Shown here one piece after another: positions 59,776-64,000 of a DNA stretch of 64,000 nt; within the stretch, counting starts at the first letter, position 1; every line of letters starts with the position of its first letter. The stretch is from Pseudomonas sp. CHM02 (lineage in GTDB: Bacteria > Pseudomonadota > Gammaproteobacteria > Pseudomonadales > Pseudomonadaceae). The notes beneath the pieces were generated by a model. It searched no databases and was not told the DNA's origin. It saw only the letters and a program-made list of their open reading frames with translations. A program made the translations under genes and the position numbers. Where the stretch lies: NCBI RefSeq assembly GCF_000612585.1, contig NZ_JFCA01000035.1, positions 1-64,000 of the forward strand. The letters run 5' to 3'.

Positions 59776-61053
59776 TCAAGCAAAAAACGAATAAACCACC
59801 GCACTGATCGCCACCAACCCCACCGCCGTGACAAACACATTGGACGCCTGCCCACGGTACTTGGCCATGGCCGGCACCTTACGGATGGCATACATCGGCA
59901 TCAGAAACAGGATCGAAGCAATGATCGGACCGCCCAGCGCCTCAATCATGACGAGAATGCTTGGGTTCAACGTGGCAACGATCCAGCACACCACCAGCAT
60001 GAACGCGGCCGTCATGCGGTCCAGACGCTTGGCGCTCGGACGACGACCGGTCTTCAACACCAAACCCTTGAGGCCTTCGCTCGCACCGATGTAATGCCCC
60101 AGGAACGACTTGGCAATCGCCACGAACGCGATCAACGGCGCTGCAAACTCGATGGTTGGGTTATTGAAGTGGTTGGCCAGGTACGACAGGATCGACAGGT
60201 TCTGCGCCTTCGCTTCGGCCAACTGCGCCGGCGACAGGGTCAGCACGCAACTGAAGACGAAGAACAGCACCATCGCCACCATCAACAGGTGCGCGCGGGA
60301 CAGTATCTGCGAGCTGCGCTCATCGGCGTGAATGCCGTACTGGCGCTTCTGGTCAACCGCAAAGGCCGAGATGATCGGCGAATGGTTGAACGAAAACACC
60401 ATCACCGGGATCGCCAGCCACAGGGTATTGAGCAACGCGGACGGCGCCGGGACTACGCTGGCGGTGCTGAGAATGCCACCGTTCCAGTGCGGAATCAGGT
60501 ACACCGCCAGGAACAGCAAGGCGACGATAAACGGATACACCATCAGGCTCATGGCCTTGACGATCACTTGCTCACCGCAACGCACCACGGCCAGCAGACC
60601 AAGGATCAGCACGAACGACAGGATCACCCGTGGCGGCGGTAGGATATGCAGTTGATGTTCCATGAAGCTGCTGACCGTGTTGGTCAACGCCACGCTGTAG
60701 ATCAGCAGGATCGGAAAAATGGCAAAGAAGTACAGCAAGGTGATCAGCGCACCGGCCGTGATGCCGAAGTGTTCTTCCACCACGTCGGTGATGTCGGAGC
60801 CTTCACGGCCGGACAGGACGAAACGGGTCAGGCCACGGTGGGCGAAGAAGGTCATCGGGAAGGCCAGCAGCGCCAGGATCACCAGTGGCCAGAAGCCCCC
60901 CAGGCCTGCGTTGATGGGCAAGAACAGCGTGCCGGCGCCAATGGCGGTGCCGAACAGGCCAAGCATCCAGGTGGTGTCCTGGCGGCTCCAGCTCGTGAGG
61001 GTTGCAGGTGTCGTTGCATAGCGTTCGTCGACGCTATTGGCCTGATCATTCAT
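59776..61053 (-). CDS. HAAAP family amino-acid permease (serine/aromatic type)
   Basis: A 425-aa inner-membrane transporter of about eleven helices in the hydroxy/aromatic amino acid permease family: DTTWMLGLFGTAIGAGTLFLPINAGLGGFWPLVILALLAFPMTFFAHRGLTRFVLSG, VFSFNHSPIISAFA, AIAKSFLGHYIGASEGLKGLVLK. It resembles SdaC-type serine:H+ symporters more than TyrP by the N-terminal pattern. GGAGATC upstream supports ATG 61053. It diverges from a TetR regulator over 284 bases in which I recognise no clear operator. Confidence 0.88.
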   Translation of the reverse strand: MNDQANSVDERYATTPATLTSWSRQDTTWMLGLFGTAIGAGTLFLPINAGLGGFWPLVILALLAFPMTFFAHRGLTRFVLSGREGSDITDVVEEHFGITAGALITLLYFFAIFPILLIYSVALTNTVSSFMEHQLHILPPPRVILSFVLILGLLAVVRCGEQVIVKAMSLMVYPFIVALLFLAVYLIPHWNGGILSTASVVPAPSALLNTLWLAIPVMVFSFNHSPIISAFAVDQKRQYGIHADERSSQILSRAHLLMVAMVLFFVFSCVLTLSPAQLAEAKAQNLSILSYLANHFNNPTIEFAAPLIAFVAIAKSFLGHYIGASEGLKGLVLKTGRRPSAKRLDRMTAAFMLVVCWIVATLNPSILVMIEALGGPIIASILFLMPMYAIRKVPAMAKYRGQASNVFVTAVGLVAISAVVYSFFA

Positions 61054-61337
61054 CCAGTCGGATCTCCGCATTTACACGGCCGGGACGAGTCAGAAAAACC
61101 TGACAGGCAGCGCCCCGACCATAGAAGGGGCCGGATTGTCCGGGATTCTTCTGAATAAGCAAAGACTTAGCTGAGGAACGGTGGTGCGGTGCAGACACAC
61201 AGGCGCAGCTGTGAACGGCGGTTTTCGCGGCTCTTGGCGCCATGTCGAATATACATTCCCGCACAAATCTATTTTAGAATCGCGCCCGATCCTGTAGTTT
61301 TCAGGCTGCGTCCGTCGATTATCCAGAGAGCCCCGTC

Positions 61338-61931
61338 ATGCCTCGCGTTTCCCGCAAACAAGCTGAACTCAACCGCGAAATCATCGTCGACGCCGCCACG
61401 CACCTGTTTCGTGAGCGCGGGCTGCACGGTATCAGCCTGTCGGACGTCATGGCCGCCGCCGGCCTGACCCACGGCGGCTTCTACGGGCACTTCGCCTCCA
61501 AGGAAGCCCTGGCCACCGAGGCCTGCCAACAGGCGTTCGAGGTGGCGAACCTGGGCTGGCAGGCCAAAATCGACCGCAGCGAAGATCAGCAGGCCGCCCG
61601 CCAGGCGGTGCTGGGCCCTTACTTGACCGCCTCTCACCGCGACAATCCCGGCGACGGCTGCCCGGTCTCGGCATTCGCCCCGGACATGTGCCACGAACCC
61701 GCCGACACGGCCTTGCAGCACACCTTTATAGAAGGCGTGGAGAAATCGCTGGAGGTCTTTGCGCAACTGGAGGACAAGGATCGCCAGGCCATGCTGGCCC
61801 AGTACGCGATGATGGTCGGCGCCGTGACCCTTGCGCGTGCGACACGAGGCAATAACCTGTCGGATGAATTCCTGGTTGCTGCACGAAATGCCCTCCTGCC
61901 CGTTGACAGCCCTTCCTCCGTCCCAGCATGA
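61338..61931 (+). CDS. TetR family transcriptional regulator
   Basis: A 197-aa repressor: HTH NREIIVDAATHLFRERGLHGISLSDVMAAAGLTHGGFYGHFASKEALATEACQQAF. The C-terminal domain has the CPVSAFAPDM and TFIEGVEKSL pattern of the TetR_C_33-like group. GAGAG before ATG. It diverges from the permease gene; downstream, seven bases after its stop, a possible leader peptide starts, so it may be read through into the hydrolase gene. Ligand unknown. Confidence 0.9.
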   Translation: MPRVSRKQAELNREIIVDAATHLFRERGLHGISLSDVMAAAGLTHGGFYGHFASKEALATEACQQAFEVANLGWQAKIDRSEDQQAARQAVLGPYLTASHRDNPGDGCPVSAFAPDMCHEPADTALQHTFIEGVEKSLEVFAQLEDKDRQAMLAQYAMMVGAVTLARATRGNNLSDEFLVAARNALLPVDSPSSVPA

Positions 61932-61938
61932 TCGGGCC

Positions 61939-62025
61939 ATGAACCTTATCCCGCTCGCCCTCACCCGTACCACCACCACGACCGCTTCCGGCGGGTCGCG
62001 CGGTGGCTGTGGGTGCCTGAGCTAG
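61939..62025 (+). CDS. Possible threonine-rich leader peptide (28 codons)
   Basis: A short frame starting MNLIPLALTRTTTTTASGG and ending CGCLS-TAG. Six of residues 9-15 are threonine (codons 61963-61983: ACC CGT ACC ACC ACC ACG ACC). It is followed 20 bases later by an intrinsic terminator lying just before the hydrolase gene, the layout of transcription-attenuation leaders such as thrL. GGCGGG (61990-61995), right after the threonine run, can pair with CCCGCC (62051-62056) in the terminator's 5' arm. The ribosome site is weak (ATCGGG), so translation may depend on coupling to the TetR stop. It could be chance. Confidence 0.45.
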   Translation: MNLIPLALTRTTTTTASGGSRGGCGCLS

Positions 62026-62045
62026 ACACTTCACAGATTCAACCC

Positions 62046-62079
62046 AAGGCCCCGCCAGGAATGGACGGGGCCTTTTTGT
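62046..62079 (+). terminator. Intrinsic terminator / possible attenuator before the hydrolase gene
   Basis: AAGGCCCCG (62046-62054) pairs with CGGGGCC (62066-62072) and runs into TTTTTGTT. It ends the TetR transcript or, with the upstream peptide, regulates the hydrolase gene 36 bases downstream. Confidence 0.85.
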
Positions 62080-62114
62080 TGCTCCGCCCGCTGGCAATCA
62101 CAAGGAGTAACACC

Positions 62115-62639
62115 ATGGCTGATGCCCTGCTGATCATCGACATGCAAACCGGCCTGTACGATGGTCCGGAAAAGCCCTTCGAGCGCGAACGCGTACTCGC
62201 CACACTCAACCAACTGATCGGACGCGCGCGCGCTGCCGGCGCACCGATCTTCGTGGCCCGCCACACCGGCCCGGCAGGTTCGCCGATTGAAGCCGGTAGC
62301 CCGCTCTGGCAGCTGTGGCCTGCGCTGCAGGTGGACGAATCCCGCGACCACCTGTTCAACAAGACCCGCCCTAGCTGCTTCCTCGGCACGGAGTTGGAGC
62401 AGCAGTTGAGAGCGGCACAGGTCAAGGAGCTGGTGATTGCCGGCATGAAAACCCAGTTCTGCATCGACACCACCTGCCGGGTCGCCGTGGAACTGGGTTT
62501 TTCCGTGGTACTGCCAGAAGACGGCCATACCTGCATGGACACACCGGCGCTGAAGGCCGAGGCAATTATCGAACATCACAATGCGACCCTGGCCGGAGCG
62601 TTTGTGAAGCTCACAAGCGCCGACGAGATCCGCTTTTGA
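62115..62639 (+). CDS. Isochorismatase-like cysteine hydrolase
   Basis: A 174-aa cytosolic hydrolase with the full catalytic triad of the family: Asp9 (LLIIDMQTGLYDG), Lys83 (LFNKTRPSCF) and Cys116 (GMKTQFCIDTTCRVAVELGF). Relatives include nicotinamidases, carbamoyl-amide hydrolases and isochorismatases; the short length and absence of ArCP or metal-site signatures leave the substrate open. AAGGAG at 62102 fixes ATG 62115. It lies behind the terminator noted above and 53 bases ahead of the dehydrogenase gene. Confidence 0.9.
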   Translation: MADALLIIDMQTGLYDGPEKPFERERVLATLNQLIGRARAAGAPIFVARHTGPAGSPIEAGSPLWQLWPALQVDESRDHLFNKTRPSCFLGTELEQQLRAAQVKELVIAGMKTQFCIDTTCRVAVELGFSVVLPEDGHTCMDTPALKAEAIIEHHNATLAGAFVKLTSADEIRF

Positions 62640-62692
62640 GCGATCAAATCCGGCATACTCCTCCCCTCAAACCCTTCAGGAAGAGCCTTCCG

Positions 62693-63646
62693 ATGACCGC
62701 CACTGTTCTGGTCCTGGTTGAAACCATCAACGAATACCTGCCCATCATCGAGAGCAATGACTTTCATGTGATCCTGGCACCGACACCCGCCGAACGCGCC
62801 GAAGCCATCAAGGCTCATGGCAGCCAGATCAAGGCGGTGCTGACCCGTGGCCCGCTGGGCTTGTACGCCGAGGAAATCGCCGCCCTGCCCCTGCTGGAGA
62901 TCATCTGCGTGATTGGCGCCGGCTACGAGCACGTCGACCTGCAGGCCGCCAGCAACCGTGGGATCGTTGTCACCAACGGCGCCGGGGTGAATGCACCGTC
63001 GGTGGCCGATCACGCCATGGCGTTGCTGCTGGCGCTGGTGCGCGGCATCCCGCAGACCGACGCCGCCGTGCGCCGCAGTGAATGGCCCAAGGTGATGCGC
63101 CCCTCGCTGGGCGGCAAGCAACTGGGCATCCTCGGGCTGGGCGCCGTGGGCCTGGAGATCGCCAAGCGTGCGTCCCTGGGCTTCGGCATGGAGGTGAGTT
63201 ATCACAACCGCCAGCCACGCGACGATGTGGACTACACCTACTGCGCAACCGCCGTGGAGCTGGCGCGCACCTCGGACTTCCTGGTCCTGGCCACACCCGG
63301 CGGCGCCAGTACCCGTCACCTGATCGATCGCCACGCCCTGGATGCCCTGGGGCCGAATGGCTACCTGGTCAACATCGGCCGTGGCAGCGTGGTGGTGACC
63401 GCCGACCTGGTGGCCGCCCTGGAGCAACGCCGTATCGGGGGGGCCGCGCTGGATGTGTTCGACGACGAGCCCAAGGTGCCCGACGCGCTGAAGAAGCTCA
63501 GCAATACCGTGCTCACCTCCCACGTGGCCGGCCTGTCGCCGGAAGCCGCCCATGACACCGTGCAGCGCGTCGCCGACAACCTGGTGGAATACTTCGCCGG
63601 CCGTCCGGTACTCACGCCGGTTGCCCTGCCGACGCCCAATAAATGA
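62693..63646 (+). CDS. D-2-hydroxyacid dehydrogenase (glyoxylate/hydroxypyruvate reductase type)
   Basis: A 317-aa NAD(P)H oxidoreductase. The nucleotide loop is GILGLGAVGLEIAKRA, and the catalytic trio is Arg in VNIGRGSVV, Glu in DVFDDEPKVP and His in LTSHVAGLSPEA. NHRQPRDDV after strand two suggests an NADPH preference. It probably reduces glyoxylate, hydroxypyruvate or a related 2-oxoacid. AGGAAGAG (62678) supports ATG 62693. Possibly cotranscribed with the hydrolase gene; a hairpin at 63690 ends the unit. Confidence 0.9.
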   Translation: MTATVLVLVETINEYLPIIESNDFHVILAPTPAERAEAIKAHGSQIKAVLTRGPLGLYAEEIAALPLLEIICVIGAGYEHVDLQAASNRGIVVTNGAGVNAPSVADHAMALLLALVRGIPQTDAAVRRSEWPKVMRPSLGGKQLGILGLGAVGLEIAKRASLGFGMEVSYHNRQPRDDVDYTYCATAVELARTSDFLVLATPGGASTRHLIDRHALDALGPNGYLVNIGRGSVVVTADLVAALEQRRIGGAALDVFDDEPKVPDALKKLSNTVLTSHVAGLSPEAAHDTVQRVADNLVEYFAGRPVLTPVALPTPNK

Positions 63647-63689
63647 CCGATCAGGCACGCTGATCATCATCCAACACGCTAACCTATTA

Positions 63690-63718
63690 AGCCGCCCCGA
63701 CCTTGTCGCTGGGCGGCT
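63690..63718 (+). terminator. Hairpin after the dehydrogenase gene
   Basis: AGCCGCCC and GGGCGGCT form a perfect eight-pair stem around 13 bases. No T-run follows, so it is a weak terminator or a regulatory hairpin ahead of the phosphotransferase gene. Confidence 0.45.
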
Positions 63719-63775
63719 GTGCGCATTAGATTAGGAAATAGTCCGAGGCCTTTAGAATAAGCAGAAGGGATAAGC

Positions 63776-64000
63776 ATGGCGCTGAACGACCAATCGACCC
63801 AGATTCGCCCAGGTGAAGAACTTGATGCCAGCCTGATCGATCCCTACCTCAAGGCCCATATTCCGGGCCTGACCGGCACGCCCGCGATCAGCCAGTTTCC
63901 CGGTGGCGCGTCCAACCTGACCTACCTGCTGGAATACCCGGGCCAGGAATTCGTACTGCGTCGCCCGCCCTTTGGCCACAAGGCCAAGTCGGCCCACGAC
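63776..64000 (+). CDS. Phosphotransferase family protein (ACAD10/11 kinase-like), 5' part
   Basis: The first 75 codons of a protein that runs off the window. ISQFPGGASNLTYLLEYPGQEFVLRRPPFGHKAKSAHD is the N-lobe of the aminoglycoside-phosphotransferase-like kinases that accompany acyl-CoA dehydrogenases, with the Ser-Asn-Thr loop and the ATP-binding Arg-Arg-Pro-Pro stretch. AGAAGGGA upstream supports ATG 63776. An acyl-CoA dehydrogenase gene would be expected just beyond the edge. Confidence 0.88.
   Translation, partial: MALNDQSTQIRPGEELDASLIDPYLKAHIPGLTGTPAISQFPGGASNLTYLLEYPGQEFVLRRPPFGHKAKSAHD

Overview
The window looks like chromosomal DNA of a Pseudomonas of the fluorescens group. It is GC-rich, most intergenic gaps carry REP/REPIN palindromes of the P. 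fluorescens type, and the gene content is Pseudomonas-like: GTG-started acnB, chromosomal ampR-ampC, a nirBD/nasA pair with sigma-54 promoters, and an itaconate locus ordered almost as in P. aeruginosa. I see no tRNA, rRNA, CRISPR array, prophage or transposase gene. About 50 protein genes are supported.

Layout. 0-7.6 kb: nitrate assimilation. nirBD (minus) diverges from a nitrate reductase fused to a diflavin reductase (plus). Each unit has a GG-N10-GC promoter and a leader with two hexaloop hairpins ahead of a terminator, as expected for NasT-type antitermination. 7.7-19.9 kb: chemoreceptor, UvsE, a PQQ-type sugar dehydrogenase with a DUF2231 partner, a sugar-acid MFS porter, a GNAT enzyme, ProP-like osmoporter, AraC regulator with a divergent Fsr-like MFS pump, and a diguanylate cyclase. 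19.9-25.0 kb: a LacI-controlled locus (Gfo/Idh/MocA oxidoreductase, SDR, PhyH oxygenase, sugar-binding protein) of unknown substrate. 25.0-26.0 kb: REPIN, a structured repeat and a beheaded MmyB-type regulator. 26.1-35.0 kb: amidase, RidA, small proteins, MocR regulator with EamA exporter, YceI, thioesterase, dienelactone hydrolase, DUF2252 protein.

35.0-37.2 kb: ampR-ampC. 37.3-47.1 kb: itaconate catabolism with a TRAP transporter. Itaconate would enter by DctPQM, be activated by the CoA-transferase, hydrated by the MaoC-like hydratase and cleaved to acetyl-CoA and pyruvate by the CitE-like lyase. The same LysR-type operator stands before both the catabolic and the transporter genes. 47.2-56.0 kb: GFA protein, a serine-hydrolase homologue lacking its serine, MipA, an RstAB-like two-component system, an MFS protein, MiaE, a universal stress protein behind an Anr-type promoter, and a DUF1289 protein. 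56.4-59.0 kb: acnB. 59.0-59.8 kb: two further copies of the structured repeat around a REPIN. 59.8-64.0 kb: HAAAP permease, TetR regulator, a possible threonine-rich leader peptide with attenuator, an isochorismatase-like hydrolase, a 2-hydroxyacid dehydrogenase and the start of a phosphotransferase.

The most interesting items are the repeat at 25.1 and 59.4 kb, whose copies differ by paired changes that keep four hairpins intact; the twin antitermination leaders; the paired itaconate operators; and the leader peptide at 61.9 kb.
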